64,000 nucleotides of DNA from Pseudovibrio sp. M1P-2-3 (GTDB lineage Bacteria > Pseudomonadota > Alphaproteobacteria > Rhizobiales > Stappiaceae): positions 2,811,001 through 2,875,000 of the forward strand of contig NZ_JARRCW010000001.1 in assembly GCF_031501865.1 (NCBI RefSeq). The letters are read 5' to 3'. A program made the translations under genes and the position numbers. How positions within the stretch are numbered: position 1 is the first letter of the stretch; each line of letters begins with the position of its first letter. Positions 43,904-54,084 of the stretch are shown here, in pieces. The notes under the pieces were generated by a model. That model had not been told where the DNA came from, searched no databases, and saw only the letters and a program-made list of their open reading frames with translations.

Positions 43904-44721
43904 AGGTTTATCCTTTGCACTGAGCCCCATGCCAGAATGAGCGCCCCTAAAGGCCACAGGAAAAGAGAAAGAAGAGGCGCAAGGCCGGAGGCTGCCGTTG
44001 ATGACACGATGCCAGAGGAGAGTTCTGCCGCTTGGCCTGCGGGAAGAGTGACAAGGCGGAAGGCATCTGCCGGGTTTGCTATCAAGAGCCACGGGAAGAA
44101 GTCTTTGGTGAAGGCTCCCCCGCTGCCATCCACCATGAGGCCCGCAAGAAGTGCCACATCATAAAGCACCACAAAGACCAGCCATGTTCCAATGGCGTAA
44201 CCTGCTGCAGCCCCTGTCGCCTGTGTCCATGCGGACATGGCGTATCCCAGACCCAAAAACGCAGAGCCCAGCAACAACGTGCCGCCAAGAAGCTTCAGCA
44301 GTGTGAAAATCCCCTCAGCGGTAATGCCGCTTGTGCTTGCGGCCACAGCTGCGGCGGCACCAAAACCCAGCGTCACGGCAACGGCGAGCGCGCCAAAGTG
44401 GGCGAGGAACTTGCCGATGATGATGGAAAGGCGGGGGGCTGGATAGGTGAGGATCAACGGCAGTGTGCCCCGCTCCATTTCCCCTGCAATAGCATCAAAC
44501 GACATCAAAAGCGCAATGAGCGGCACGATGTAAACGGACAAGGTGGCAAGGCTTGCACTTGCTGCGGTCATCAGGTCCACCCCAAGATTACCCGTGGCAC
44601 CAGAGCCAAGAAGGGTCAAGGCACAAGAAAACAGAACCATGATAATTACAGCGGCGCGCAGCAGGCGATTGCGGCGGGTGATGCGGAACTCGGTCTTGGC
44701 AAAAGCGAGAATGGCGTTCAC
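43900..44721 (-). CDS. nosY: NosY ABC-type membrane permease for CuZ maturation
   Basis: The 273-residue protein has about six membrane helices in an ABC-2-like fold, beginning with the cytoplasmic ILAFAKTEFRITRRNRLLRAA and containing FDAIAGEMERGTLPLILTYPAPR, which is the coupling segment of NosY. With NosF and NosD it forms the complex that matures the tetranuclear CuZ centre of NosZ. The start is GTG inside a 4-base GTGA overlap with nosF. Confidence 0.93.
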   Translation of the reverse strand: MNAILAFAKTEFRITRRNRLLRAAVIIMVLFSCALTLLGSGATGNLGVDLMTAASASLATLSVYIVPLIALLMSFDAIAGEMERGTLPLILTYPAPRLSIIIGKFLAHFGALAVAVTLGFGAAAAVAASTSGITAEGIFTLLKLLGGTLLLGSAFLGLGYAMSAWTQATGAAAGYAIGTWLVFVVLYDVALLAGLMVDGSGGAFTKDFFPWLLIANPADAFRLVTLPAGQAAELSSGIVSSTAASGLAPLLSLFLWPLGALILAWGSVQRINL

Positions 44722-45605
44722 TGGGCAGCCTCCTTGCTGAAGTGTTTATAAAGGTCGTCAAGGCAGGGGGGCGTCAGGTCCACATCGGTGATCATCCGCT
44801 CCATTTCAGCAATACGCCCAAACATTTGTAGTTTATGGTCGGTGGAGCACATCACTTCCACCATGTGGCCATTTACGGGCACACCGCCCAGTTTTTCGGC
44901 CACATAGGCATTACTGTTTTCTTTGGTTGAAACATGAACGCGGATCGGCAGCCCTGCCCTGCTGCGCAGGCTAGACAAGGTGTCGTTGGCCACAAGCTGC
45001 CCTTTTTTGAGCACCGCGATGCGGTCGGTTTTTGCTTCCAGCTCTGTCAAGGCATGGGAGGAGATGACAACGGCTGTACCGTCCTGTGCCATTTCATCCA
45101 CCAGCTTGTAAAACTCCACGCGCGAAAGTGGATCTAGGCCGCTGGTAGGCTCGTCCAGAATTGCAAGGCGCGGGCGGGCAAGCAGGGCTTGGGCAAGGCC
45201 AAGACGCTGGCGCATGCCTTTTGAATAGGTGCCAATTCGACGGGTTGACGCGTCCGCCAAGCCAACACGCTCCAGAAGGCGGTCAATGCCCTTCCGCTCG
45301 CCTTTGATAGCGGCGAACATATGCAGTAGCTCGCGGCCTGTGAGGGCTGGATGGAAGGAGACGCTTTCGGGCAGGTAGGCGGTCGATTTTCTCGCCGTGC
45401 CGCTGCCCGGCTTTTCACCCAGAACGGAAATCTCGCCGCTGTGCAAAGGCACCAGCCCCAGCACTGTTTTCATCAAGGTGCTTTTGCCTGCGCCGTTATG
45501 GCCGATAAGAGCAACCCGTTCTCCTTCTGCGACGGAGAGGGAGACCTCATTTAACGTTGTCACCTTGCCACGCTTTACCGTGGCCCTTTGGAGATCAAGA
45601 GTCAT
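44718..45605 (-). CDS. nosF: NosF ABC-type ATPase for CuZ maturation
   Basis: The 295-residue ABC ATPase has Walker A GHNGAGKST (about residues 36-44), signature YSKGMRQRLGLAQAL, Walker B LAILDEPTSGLD and switch His in SSHALTE. The residues after about 210 form the NosF C-terminal domain. It drives NosDY conformational change during copper delivery to NosZ. Overlaps of four bases at both ends indicate translational coupling in nosDFYL. Confidence 0.94.
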   Translation of the reverse strand: MTLDLQRATVKRGKVTTLNEVSLSVAEGERVALIGHNGAGKSTLMKTVLGLVPLHSGEISVLGEKPGSGTARKSTAYLPESVSFHPALTGRELLHMFAAIKGERKGIDRLLERVGLADASTRRIGTYSKGMRQRLGLAQALLARPRLAILDEPTSGLDPLSRVEFYKLVDEMAQDGTAVVISSHALTELEAKTDRIAVLKKGQLVANDTLSSLRSRAGLPIRVHVSTKENSNAYVAEKLGGVPVNGHMVEVMCSTDHKLQMFGRIAEMERMITDVDLTPPCLDDLYKHFSKEAAQ

Positions 45606-46858
45606 TGGAGCTTCTCCATTGCCTGTGGCCTGATAGGTTTCATAAGAGGATGGCGGTCAATAACCCCGCCCGGCAGTGTGGCCGGAAAGGACTTTTGCGC
45701 CCAGCGCACCAGCTGTACGGCTGGGCTGCCCAGAAGCAGCTTGGCGGAGGGCTGGGTCCAGAGGATGCGGTCCATGGTGTCATTGGGCCGGTAGGGACTA
45801 TCGGCAATATTGTCGTTGTTCAGATCATAGGCGGAATGATCGGACCAGTAATTGCCCTGCCCGTCCAAGGACCAGTCGATCCACTTGGCACCCACGTATT
45901 TGACCTGCTGACGGTTGCTGGCGAAAGTGTTGCGAAACACGGAATTGCGCTCGGAGCCTGCGGTAAAGTGAATGCCGATGGCACTCTTTTCAAACCAGTT
46001 CTCAGAAATCTTGTTCTTGTGTGAGTTGTAAATAAAAAGCGCCCGCTCTTTGGGGCCAGACACATAGTTTCCCTTAACTACGCTTTTATTGGCATAGTTC
46101 AGCATGATCCCCTGATCACGGTCGTTAAAGGAGACGTTGTTTTCCATATGAACGCCCTTGGAAAACATGATGGCGTAGCCCAGGTGGTTGCCGCTGGAAT
46201 AGTTGTCCTTCACCACACTGTCCTGCGTATACATGTAGTGCACTGCAAAGCGCAGGTCGCGGAAGGTGTTGCGGGTGAACACATTCTTGCGCGAGGTGTT
46301 GGTGAAGATACCATCGCGGCCAAAACGGATATCATTGCCGGAGACTTCCGTGCCCGGTGCGTTCCATACATAAACCCCATTGCCGCGGCGGTTCATGCGG
46401 TGGCCTTTGCGGCCAATAATCTTGTTATCGAAAACCTTGGCGTCTTTTGCCCCGTGCACATCAACGCCGTAAAGATTTCCGGTAAAAGTGTTGCCTTCAA
46501 CTACGGCACCTGTCGCACCTTTTAAAAGGCGAACACCTGAATCAATTTTGTCGTGCTTATCGCCAGAGCCGATTATCTGGCATCCGCGAATAGTAACGCC
46601 TTCACTGGTAACGGTGATAACGGAGCCTTTGCCCTGCCCGTCTATGACCGCGCCGCGTTCACACTCCAGTGTTAGCGGCTTGTCAATCTCAACCGAGCCC
46701 ACGTGCTCGCCCCCGGCAAGACGCAGGGTCTCACCGGGGACGGCTGATTTGATAAGCGTTGCAAGGTCACCCCCCGCTTCCACGCGCTGTTCGGCGAGCG
46801 CACCATTAAGCCCAAGCATGCCTGCCAAAAGACAGCTGAGGAAACGAGGGATAATCAT
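45602..46858 (-). CDS. nosD: NosD periplasmic copper-delivery protein
   Basis: The 418-residue precursor has a signal peptide ending NGALAE. The rest is a right-handed beta-helix (CASH/PbH1 repeats), seen as recurrent G-N-x-F / V-x-x-N units (for example IIGSGDKHD, TGNLYGVDVHGAKD, FRDLRFAVHYMYTQDSVV). NosD binds NosL and NosZ and inserts Cu/S under control of NosFY. Its ATG directly abuts the nosZ stop, without spacing. Confidence 0.94.
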   Translation of the reverse strand: MIIPRFLSCLLAGMLGLNGALAEQRVEAGGDLATLIKSAVPGETLRLAGGEHVGSVEIDKPLTLECERGAVIDGQGKGSVITVTSEGVTIRGCQIIGSGDKHDKIDSGVRLLKGATGAVVEGNTFTGNLYGVDVHGAKDAKVFDNKIIGRKGHRMNRRGNGVYVWNAPGTEVSGNDIRFGRDGIFTNTSRKNVFTRNTFRDLRFAVHYMYTQDSVVKDNYSSGNHLGYAIMFSKGVHMENNVSFNDRDQGIMLNYANKSVVKGNYVSGPKERALFIYNSHKNKISENWFEKSAIGIHFTAGSERNSVFRNTFASNRQQVKYVGAKWIDWSLDGQGNYWSDHSAYDLNNDNIADSPYRPNDTMDRILWTQPSAKLLLGSPAVQLVRWAQKSFPATLPGGVIDRHPLMKPIRPQAMEKLQ

Positions 46859-48787
46859 TTACGCCCCTTTTGGTTCAACAAACATACGGCCACGCATTTC
46901 CATGTGCAGTGCATGGCAGAACCACTGGCAGTAGAACCAGTGCACGCCCGGTCTGTCCGCAGTGAAGGTGACAGAGGATGTGGCCATTGGGGCCAGCTCC
47001 ATGGCAATGCCATAGTTGCCGAGAGTGAAGCCGTGGGTCAGATCATCAATATCGTCGATATTGGTGATGATAACGGTGACTTCATCCCCTTCCTTGACGG
47101 TGAATTTCTCCAGACCAAAGGCCGGTGCCATGGAAGTCATGTAAACGCGGACTTTGTTGCCATCGCGGATAACAACACTATCGGATTCCGGATCAACTCC
47201 ATCAGCTTTTGCCTGAGCAACCGCATCAGCAAAGACAGGGTCGTCCCGCTTCCATTCAGTGTCCGGGTTCACAATGTCGGCCCGCACCATGATACAATCA
47301 TGAGGCTCCGCAAACGTTGGACCGTCGTGCACCACCTTCATTTCATCGGTGGAGATGTCGATAATCTGTTCGTTTTCCGGTTTCAAAGGCCCCACGTTCA
47401 AGAAGCGGTCTTTGGAGAACTTGTTCAAAGATATGAGCCAGTTGCCATCCGCTTCCTTGGTTTCACCCATGGTGGTGTGGTTGTGGCCCGGCTGATACTG
47501 CACATCCACTTTGGAGATGATTGGATCAACATCTTCGCCGTTGAACTTGCGAATGGATTTTTCCAGATCCCATTTCACCATCTGGCTGTCGAGGAACAAG
47601 GTGGTGTAGCAATAGCCCTTGCCATCGAACGCGGTGTGGAGAGGACCAAGGCCCAGCTCTGGCTCAGCCACAACAACGGAGCGTGGATCCGCATCTTCTT
47701 CAAACATGGCGTCGAACTTGCGCACGTCCAGAACAGAGCAGGTCGGGGAAAGCTTGCCGTTGATCACCACATGCTTGGTGTCTGGTGCTGTGTTGATGCC
47801 ATGGGGGCTGTTTGGAATTGGAATGTAGCGGGTGTACTTTTTGTTTGATCCCTTACGGCCATCAATGACAGGAACACCCTTCAGCTCCTGATAGTCTCCG
47901 TTTTTCACTGCCTTTTCAATTTCAGCAATGTTGAAGACAACCACATGATCCATTTCACTTGCTGTCATTTCAGCAAGGTTCATACCCATTTCAGAGTTGT
48001 AGGAAGTGGAGAACGCATATTTGCCCTGATAGTCGCAATCGCAGTTATCAAGGTTACCGGAAACCATCACCTGCCATGCAACTTCCATGGTGTCACCGTC
48101 AATAGCGGTGAAGATGTTCACGTATTTATCCGGTTCATCCAAAATTGTGCCGTCGTTGACCAGCGGCGCTTCATGCTCACCATTGGCAAATACATAGCCA
48201 GTACGCGGGTATTTCTGCGGACGCAGACCGTGAATGTCGTGAGCGTTGGGGATCTCTAGGATCTTGTCGCACTTCATCACGTCAACGCGCACACGGGCAA
48301 CACGGGTGTTGGCCTTGTCATTCACGAAGATGTAACGGCCATCATAAGTGCCATCGGTGAAGGACATATGCGGGTGGTGCAGATCGCCGTTGTCATAGGT
48401 CTTCTTACCTTGTTTGGCTAGAAATTCCTTGGTTTCTGGTAGCAGGCCTTCAGTGAGAATTTTCAAGCTCTCGTTGGTCTGGCCCCAACCTGTTGCGGAA
48501 CAGCGGTTAAACACCGGCACGCGCATCAATTCGCGCATGGACGGGAAGCCCAGAATGCGAAGCTCGCCAGACTGACCGGAAGACCAGAAACCGTAGTAAG
48601 GATCCAGCTCACCAGGCTTCAACTCAGAGCTGCGGCCAGCTGCATGGGCCGGGGATAATGCACTGGATGCTGTGAGACCAGCTGCCCCCCCAAGCATTGC
48701 AAGGCTACCCGTGCCTACAGCAGACGCACTCAGCATTTGCCGGCGGCTCAGCCCTTTGCGTTTTACATCGTTCATTTTCCCACTCAT
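46859..48787 (-). CDS. nosZ: Nitrous-oxide reductase (Sec-independent, Tat-exported clade I type)
   Basis: The 642-residue precursor has a twin-arginine signal (LSRRQMLSA), so it is exported folded. The N-terminal seven-bladed propeller carries the His-rich CuZ ligands (for example DLHHPHMSF and AHDIHGL). The C-terminal cupredoxin domain has the CuA motif [12 protein letters not shown] (C-x3-C-x3-H-x2-M, near residue 619). It reduces N2O to N2 in the periplasm with CuA taking electrons. The start at 48787 follows GAGGAG; the frame is open upstream, but that part lies inside nosR. The Tat signal and the NosR partner put it in clade I. Confidence 0.96.
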   Translation of the reverse strand: MSGKMNDVKRKGLSRRQMLSASAVGTGSLAMLGGAAGLTASSALSPAHAAGRSSELKPGELDPYYGFWSSGQSGELRILGFPSMRELMRVPVFNRCSATGWGQTNESLKILTEGLLPETKEFLAKQGKKTYDNGDLHHPHMSFTDGTYDGRYIFVNDKANTRVARVRVDVMKCDKILEIPNAHDIHGLRPQKYPRTGYVFANGEHEAPLVNDGTILDEPDKYVNIFTAIDGDTMEVAWQVMVSGNLDNCDCDYQGKYAFSTSYNSEMGMNLAEMTASEMDHVVVFNIAEIEKAVKNGDYQELKGVPVIDGRKGSNKKYTRYIPIPNSPHGINTAPDTKHVVINGKLSPTCSVLDVRKFDAMFEEDADPRSVVVAEPELGLGPLHTAFDGKGYCYTTLFLDSQMVKWDLEKSIRKFNGEDVDPIISKVDVQYQPGHNHTTMGETKEADGNWLISLNKFSKDRFLNVGPLKPENEQIIDISTDEMKVVHDGPTFAEPHDCIMVRADIVNPDTEWKRDDPVFADAVAQAKADGVDPESDSVVIRDGNKVRVYMTSMAPAFGLEKFTVKEGDEVTVIITNIDDIDDLTHGFTLGNYGIAMELAPMATSSVTFTADRPGVHWFYCQWFCHALHMEMRGRMFVEPKGA

Positions 48788-48804
48788 GAGAGTAACTCCT
48801 CTAC

Positions 48805-51027
48805 TCATGCTTCCAGTGATTCCGCAGGTTTCTTTGCGGCTGGTTTGACAGAAGACGGCGCAAGGTGGGCGCGCCTCTTCAATTTGCGAATGACTACCGG
48901 ACACTTGTTCTCGGATTGATAGAGAACCTGACAGTGCAAGCAGTTCACACATTCGTTTGGATTGATTTCGCCCGTTGGATGAATGGCTTGAATTGGGCAT
49001 TCATTGGAGCAGGTCTGGCAGGGGCGCCCGCATTCTGGGTAGCGCTTGAGCCAGTCAAACATGCGCATTCTTGCAGGAATGGCCAGCGCGCCGCCCAGCG
49101 GGCACAAGTACCGGCAGTAAAACCGCTCGATAAACAGGCCCGGGATCAAGACTGCCAGCGCAAACAGGATGAACGGCCAACTGCGATTGAACTTGAGAAT
49201 AATGGCGGTCTTGAACGGCTCGACTTCAGCAAAGCGCTCGGCCATTTGAATGGATGCAAAAGAAAGGCCCAATAACCCAAGAAAGATAACGTACTTGAGT
49301 GCCCAAAGCCTTTCGTGCAGACCAAACGGCAACTTCCACTGTGGCACTTTGAGTACGCGGGCAATACGGTTTGACAGCTCCTGAAGCGCGCCAAAGGGGC
49401 ACAGCCACCCGCAGTATGCGCCGCGGCCCCAGAAGATGAGCGCAGCTGCTACGGAGAACCACAGAATAAATGTGAGTGGCTCCATAAGGAACGCGTCCCA
49501 ATTGAAGCCTGAGGCCAAAGACCCGCCCAGCGCCATCAAGTTGACCACGGAAAGCTGCGCATTGGCATACCAGCCAAGGAAAAACAGCGTTAGTGTCAAG
49601 AACCCCATGCGGAACCAAAGGACGGTTTTCGCAGATTGCGTGATCCAGCGCTGGAAGAAGAAAGCAATAGTGAGGACGCTGAGCATGGCGACAAGGCCAG
49701 CAATCTCATAGCGTTTCTGCCACCAGATGCGTTTCCACAAAGCCTGCTTGGCCGCCGCCTCGCTCTGGTCTGCCATTGTCGCTACTTGAGCAGCTTCAGC
49801 AGATTGCGCTGCAGGCGTGGCCACGGGCTGCATGTATTTACTTGGCAGCTGGTAGCCCAAATCAAAGGAAACGAATGCCTTCTCGATAGCCCCAACAGCG
49901 CGGGAGACCAACAACTGCAACCGCCATGGACGTGTGGGGTCAAAATTGGAAGTTGCCGGAATTTTAAAGAGGTCCATCTCTGCAAAACTAGGTGTACCAC
50001 CCGCTGCAACAGTGCCAATGCGCCGGTGCATGCGATCCCTAAAGCGGACGCTATCGTCGCCTTGCACCAGTTGAATGCGGTCGAAAATGCCGCCGCGCAC
50101 ATAACCTGATCCTTTGAAGGAGTAGCGGCCACGGCCTGTCACAAGAATGGCGTGTTCACCCTCCTTCAACCAGTTTTGAAGGTTGGCATACCCCTTTTCG
50201 CCCAGCAGAGATTTACCGATGGACGGTACGCTCACAAGCGCCACATTCATATCGATAAAGGTGTCACTGTCCGGTCCTTTTTCAGGGCGCTTTGCAGCGC
50301 GCGGATCGTTGGAACCGGCAAATTCACTATTAACCTGCGAAACATCGAGGCTCAGGCGGCGCACCGTGCCGTCTCCGGTTAGATCAATCCAGTCAGTCGC
50401 AGCGCTCGCACCTTCTTTAACAATGAACTTGGGCTCGCCGTTCTGGCCGCCTTTCAAGCCACCAAGACCGAGTGCCCGCGCCACTTTCAAGCCCGAGCGA
50501 ATGATGGTGTCGTCAATCACGATAATGGTAACGGTTGCGCCGGAGATAATGTCCACATCGTGAGACTGGCCGCCGGTAGCCGCTTCATCGACAAGGTCAA
50601 TGCCTTGGTAGCTTCTGGTCAGGGCTTTGATTTTCTCATCAGGAATACCCACGAGCACGATGGGCTCTGAATGCTCGATAAGCTGAGCGCCAAGCAAACG
50701 GGCATCCATATCCGCTGCAACCATTGTATGGATGGGCTTGCCGGAGTAGCCGGTGGTGCCAACGAAATCGGAAGTAATCCAGACCCAGCCGATCTGTTTA
50801 TCCCCTTTGAGCAAGGGCGCCACAGGAATATCCGGGCGGATCGAGCCATAAGCATCACTCCCTTCTACAATAAGGGATGGGGCTATTTGAGGGAGAAAAC
50901 GGGCAAGAAAGGAGCTTTGGCTTTGAGCCTGCGCATTGGCAGAGTGCAAGACTGCCACGGCCATGAATGTTACAGCAACAAGGCTGCATATGTGCGCTGC
51001 AATGCGCTGAAAACACAAGTTTAACAT
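48805..51027 (-). CDS. nosR: NosR membrane iron-sulfur flavoprotein
   Basis: The 740-residue precursor has a signal-like N-terminal helix and a large periplasmic FMN-binding domain with [15 protein letters not shown], the flavinylation region where FMN is attached to Thr. Several membrane helices follow. Two cytoplasmic CxxxCP clusters (CGWLCPFGA and CRYLCPLGG) and two ferredoxin-type 4Fe-4S sites near the C terminus ([13 protein letters not shown] and CVNCLHC) complete it. It transfers electrons to NosZ and is needed for nosZ expression. The start overlaps the preceding gene by 7 bases. Confidence 0.95.
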   Translation of the reverse strand: MLNLCFQRIAAHICSLVAVTFMAVAVLHSANAQAQSQSSFLARFLPQIAPSLIVEGSDAYGSIRPDIPVAPLLKGDKQIGWVWITSDFVGTTGYSGKPIHTMVAADMDARLLGAQLIEHSEPIVLVGIPDEKIKALTRSYQGIDLVDEAATGGQSHDVDIISGATVTIIVIDDTIIRSGLKVARALGLGGLKGGQNGEPKFIVKEGASAATDWIDLTGDGTVRRLSLDVSQVNSEFAGSNDPRAAKRPEKGPDSDTFIDMNVALVSVPSIGKSLLGEKGYANLQNWLKEGEHAILVTGRGRYSFKGSGYVRGGIFDRIQLVQGDDSVRFRDRMHRRIGTVAAGGTPSFAEMDLFKIPATSNFDPTRPWRLQLLVSRAVGAIEKAFVSFDLGYQLPSKYMQPVATPAAQSAEAAQVATMADQSEAAAKQALWKRIWWQKRYEIAGLVAMLSVLTIAFFFQRWITQSAKTVLWFRMGFLTLTLFFLGWYANAQLSVVNLMALGGSLASGFNWDAFLMEPLTFILWFSVAAALIFWGRGAYCGWLCPFGALQELSNRIARVLKVPQWKLPFGLHERLWALKYVIFLGLLGLSFASIQMAERFAEVEPFKTAIILKFNRSWPFILFALAVLIPGLFIERFYCRYLCPLGGALAIPARMRMFDWLKRYPECGRPCQTCSNECPIQAIHPTGEINPNECVNCLHCQVLYQSENKCPVVIRKLKRRAHLAPSSVKPAAKKPAESLEA

Positions 51028-51413
51028 GGATTCCCCCCCGGCGGCGCGCGTGCCGAGGCCGATTGCACAAGGCGCACGGCAGTGACGTCACGGAGTCTGT
51101 TTGGATTTATGGAGTGCAGATAGTGACCAGAAAGCTGAAAGTTCTCTGGTGGAAGGAACATGGAGGACTGGCACATGCCGCAGGCAATACACACGCCTTC
51201 ACAGCAGGACCGGTCACTCTGGTTTTGTGGGATCGGATCTCCATTTTGATCCAATTGAATTGTCTTTTGGCCCAAAGTGGTGCAGATAACGATTTCCTGC
51301 ACCCCATCCGCTGACGCACCTGCGCTGCGCAAAAGCTCTGCCTTTACACCAGACAAAGTCATAGTCAGCGCTAAAATGGCATAAGCTAGATATGTGAGCC
51401 AACGGTTGAACAT
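51021..51413 (-). CDS. Cys-rich DUF2946-like protein leading the nos operon
   Basis: The 130-residue protein has an N-terminal hydrophobic segment (LTYLAYAILALTMTLSG) that could be a signal peptide or anchor. A VICTTLGQKTIQLDQNGDPI region follows, then SCCEGVCIACGMCQ, five cysteines in 12 residues that could bind metal. It is homologous by eye to the DUF2946-like protein at 34880-35290, which lacks the cluster. Its stop overlaps the nosR start by 7 bases, and the FNR-type box lies 35 bases upstream of its ATG, so it is the first gene of the nos transcript. A role in copper handling for NosZ is inference. Confidence 0.68.
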   Translation of the reverse strand: MFNRWLTYLAYAILALTMTLSGVKAELLRSAGASADGVQEIVICTTLGQKTIQLDQNGDPIPQNQSDRSCCEGVCIACGMCQSSMFLPPENFQLSGHYLHSINPNRLRDVTAVRLVQSASARAPPGGNPC

Positions 51414-51447
51414 AGTGCAGGCGTAGACCCTGCCTCACCGGCCCTCA

Positions 51448-51461
51448 TTGATAATTATCAA
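51448..51461. promoter_or_regulatory. FNR/NNR-type box of the nos operon
   Basis: TTGATAATTATCAA is a perfect 14-base palindrome and exact FNR/NNR consensus (TTGAT-N4-ATCAA). It lies 35 bases upstream of the first gene of the nos operon. Activation under low oxygen and nitric oxide is expected. Confidence 0.85.
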
Positions 51462-51622
51462 GACTGCGCCCAAATTGCAGGGATAAAAACAATCTAGCAA
51501 TGGTAGAGATTTGGAATTTCTCGCCTATTTAGAAAAACGGCTCGAGTACGCGGGATTACACAGAGCAGAAACTGCCCGTAAGGACCAGTCGGCACGTGTC
51601 GTTTAATTTAAGCAGGCAGAGT

Positions 51623-51838
51623 TTAATCTCCGGCTTGCCGAAGAAGGCTACGCACCCATTTGACAGAAGCCCATGTGGCAGGAATGCCCAGCGGCAGGCT
51701 CAGCCATAAAGACATGACCGGCGTCAAGGCTGGCAAGTCGGCAAACGTTCCAATCAAGGCGGCAAAAAACAAATTAATAGCAACGGTGGCTGTCACAAAC
51801 GGATACAGCACAATGGCAAGTTTTCTATTCGACCACAT
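51623..51838 (-). CDS. Small two-helix membrane protein at the end of the nir operon
   Basis: The 71-residue protein has two hydrophobic segments (IVLYPFVTATVAINLFFAALIGTF and TPVMSLWLSLPLGIPATWASV, in part) and a basic C terminus (KWVRSLLRQAGD). It lies 13 bases after the CbiX-like gene on the same strand, so it is probably the last gene of the nir transcript. No family was recognised. Similar small proteins may occur with denitrification genes, but I cannot name one. Confidence 0.6.
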   Translation of the reverse strand: MWSNRKLAIVLYPFVTATVAINLFFAALIGTFADLPALTPVMSLWLSLPLGIPATWASVKWVRSLLRQAGD

Positions 51839-51851
51839 ATATGTTTTCCCT

Positions 51852-52595
51852 TCAGGCAGCAGCTTTGCAACTGGCCACTCTTAATAAATGCTCCGCAATC
51901 AATTCCGGCACAAAGTCCAACTGCCCCAGTGCGGGCAAACACAGCCCCTTATAACCCGCCCGTTCAAGGGCTTGTGGGACATCACTCACCACATGTTCTC
52001 CATCTCCCGCGAAAAACGGCAGGAGAACCGATTGTGGCCCCGTGTGTCTTGCGCTCTCATGCAAGCAGGGCCCTTGCTCCAGAAACCCAACGCTGATACC
52101 TTTGAAAGCAAGATGCTGGCTCAACAGATCAGCAAACTCCCGTGTGCATCTGGCAGGAATTGGCCCGCTTGCCGACCCGTGTGCGGCGAGCAGCACATGT
52201 GTGTCTTCCACGCTCCAACGCTGGTTTTCCATTTGCTGCGCCAAATACTTTGCTGTTCTTGCAGGCAAATCTGACAAATTGCCCAGAGGGGCCAATATCT
52301 GCAGCCGGCGCTCGCCCAAACGCTTGGGCAACGCTTTTCGAACAAACCAGCCATCTGACATGAAAAACGGAAACACCATAGGCGGTGTTCTCATTTTCTC
52401 AAGCACGTGTTCCAATCTGCCCGGGGCTGCCAAAGTTACCGAGCACACATTCCAATCCGGCAAAAGGCGCAGAACCTTCTGCGCCAGATTATTCAGATAG
52501 AGTTCCCCGGCCAGCGGGTCAGAGGGCTGGCCGTGGGACACAATTAAAACCTCAGTGGCTGGTACCTTCTGAAAAGGTGATTTTGTTCCAGACAT
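51852..52595 (-). CDS. CbiX-like sirohydrochlorin chelatase in the heme d1 operon
   Basis: The 247-residue protein contains two CbiX-type half-domains: an N-terminal VLIVSHGQPSDP, with the His of the chelatase motif, and a second HVLLAAHGSASGP with His, followed by LPFFAGDGEHVVSDVP. CbiX-type enzymes insert Co or Fe into sirohydrochlorin. In this operon the substrate pool made by NirE needs Fe to give siroheme before NirDLGH, so a dedicated ferrochelatase is likely. It overlaps the 3' end of nirN by 44 bases; GGGGAAG precedes its ATG. Metal specificity is inferred from context. Confidence 0.75.
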   Translation of the reverse strand: MSGTKSPFQKVPATEVLIVSHGQPSDPLAGELYLNNLAQKVLRLLPDWNVCSVTLAAPGRLEHVLEKMRTPPMVFPFFMSDGWFVRKALPKRLGERRLQILAPLGNLSDLPARTAKYLAQQMENQRWSVEDTHVLLAAHGSASGPIPARCTREFADLLSQHLAFKGISVGFLEQGPCLHESARHTGPQSVLLPFFAGDGEHVVSDVPQALERAGYKGLCLPALGQLDFVPELIAEHLLRVASCKAAA

Positions 52596-54084
52596 TGTAC
52601 TTCCCCGATGGTTTTCTCATGGGCAAACGCCGTACCTCTTCCAAGGTCTTGGCATCATACACTATAACAGCTCCATCATCCTCCCACACTGATACCAAAG
52701 CATACTTGCCCCTTTTGGTGAATTCCACGTGGGCAACGGTTGCATCTTCCACAGGGCGCAGGGTGCGCACGATCTCCAATGTCTGCTTGTCGATGATGTG
52801 CATGGCGTCTTTATTGGGACCAAAAAACACACCCGCCCAGACATATTTGGAGTTCTCATGAGAGCGCATAAAGAAGCCCGGGCCAAGCGTTTTTATACGT
52901 TTCACGGTTTCCCATGACTTCATATCAATGACAGAGATCATGCCGTCTTTGAGGTGCGGCGTTGCCATGACTGTCGAGCTGCCCATATTCCATGTGATAC
53001 CAGAGCCCAGATGAGGCATACCGGGTAGGTCTAAATCAGCAATTTTATGACCAATCACAAGATCAATAACCTGTCCCCCCTTCCCGCTGCGAGAAGCGCC
53101 CATGACGTACTCGTAGCTCTGATCAAAGAAGAAATCGTCCAGATAGTCTGGTGTTGTGATTTTGCGGATCGGGAACGGGTCGGGATTTGGCACAGGTCCT
53201 TCCATGCGCCAATCATGGGCAAAGCCCATCTGCGGAGGGTTCGGCCCGTAAAAAACTTCCCAGATCTCCGGCACATCTTTCAAGGCCAGCACAAAGCTTT
53301 CCCGCGGAGGGGCCTGATAAACAGCGGAAACGCGACTTGGAGTACCGTCTTTGCCCTTCACGTCCTTGACTTTGGCCACACTCAAATCATCGCTTGAGAG
53401 AATTGTAAGTGTATTGGGCAGGTAGTTGGCAACGGCCAGCCACTTTCCATCATGACTGATGGCAATGTTGCGGCTGTTGAGCCCGGCGCGAGTGCGGCCA
53501 ACTTCCTGCAGGGCGTAAAGATCATACTTTTGCACCCAGCCATCGCGGGACATGATGAAGACATAGCGGCCATCGGGCGTGAACTTTGGTCCACCGTGCA
53601 CTGCAAACGGGGTCGGGAACCGGTCCAGTACATCAAATGTGTCACCGTCCAGGACGCTCACATGGTGGTCGCCTGTTTCCACGACGAGAGTAATATTCAT
53701 GGGATCAGAGGACCACTTGGGAGCCTCTACATGCTTATAGTCCTCATTGAGCACCCGGCTTTCCATGATCTGCTCAGGCCCCCAAGCCGGAACAGCTTTC
53801 AAAGGCTCCTTGATGTAGTTTACAAGATCATCAATCTCAGAGGTGCTGAGCACTTCAGAGAACGCCGGCATCTGGGTTGCTTCGCGGCCATTGGAAATAA
53901 CCGTCTTCAGCTTGGGTCCGCGCATGCGTTTCAAGGTTTCGGGGATCAGGGCGGGCCCTGTACCGCCCAGACGGTCAGCGCTGTGGCACTCTGCGCAATT
54001 ATCTTGATAAAGCTGGGCTGGACCTGCAAAGGCAGGCGCGGCGGACAGAACCGCCGCACTAAGCAAAACGATGGGCCGGATCAT
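52552..54084 (-). CDS. nirN: NirN, cytochrome c / d1-type dehydrogenase of heme d1 synthesis
   Basis: The 510-residue precursor has a signal peptide ending PAFAG, then a small cytochrome c domain with CAECH (about residues 30-34) and the eight-bladed d1-type propeller (about 130-505) with recurrent blade sequences such as [15 protein letters not shown]. This is the NirN layout: a NirS relative that lacks nitrite reductase function and catalyses the last step, oxidation of the propionate side chain of dihydro-heme d1. It overlaps nirJ by 26 bases and the chelatase gene by 44 bases. Confidence 0.9.
   Translation of the reverse strand: MIRPIVLLSAAVLSAAPAFAGPAQLYQDNCAECHSADRLGGTGPALIPETLKRMRGPKLKTVISNGREATQMPAFSEVLSTSEIDDLVNYIKEPLKAVPAWGPEQIMESRVLNEDYKHVEAPKWSSDPMNITLVVETGDHHVSVLDGDTFDVLDRFPTPFAVHGGPKFTPDGRYVFIMSRDGWVQKYDLYALQEVGRTRAGLNSRNIAISHDGKWLAVANYLPNTLTILSSDDLSVAKVKDVKGKDGTPSRVSAVYQAPPRESFVLALKDVPEIWEVFYGPNPPQMGFAHDWRMEGPVPNPDPFPIRKITTPDYLDDFFFDQSYEYVMGASRSGKGGQVIDLVIGHKIADLDLPGMPHLGSGITWNMGSSTVMATPHLKDGMISVIDMKSWETVKRIKTLGPGFFMRSHENSKYVWAGVFFGPNKDAMHIIDKQTLEIVRTLRPVEDATVAHVEFTKRGKYALVSVWEDDGAVIVYDAKTLEEVRRLPMRKPSGKYNVWNKITFSEGTSH

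Noticed and set aside
44032-44751. A 239-codon plus-strand frame opposite nosY
   Set aside because: Antisense shadow with low-complexity composition; nosY fits the operon by GTGA/ATGA overlaps.
46904-47848. A 314-codon plus-strand frame opposite nosZ
   Set aside because: Antisense shadow of nosZ; nosZ has a firm Tat signal and CuA motif in its own frame.
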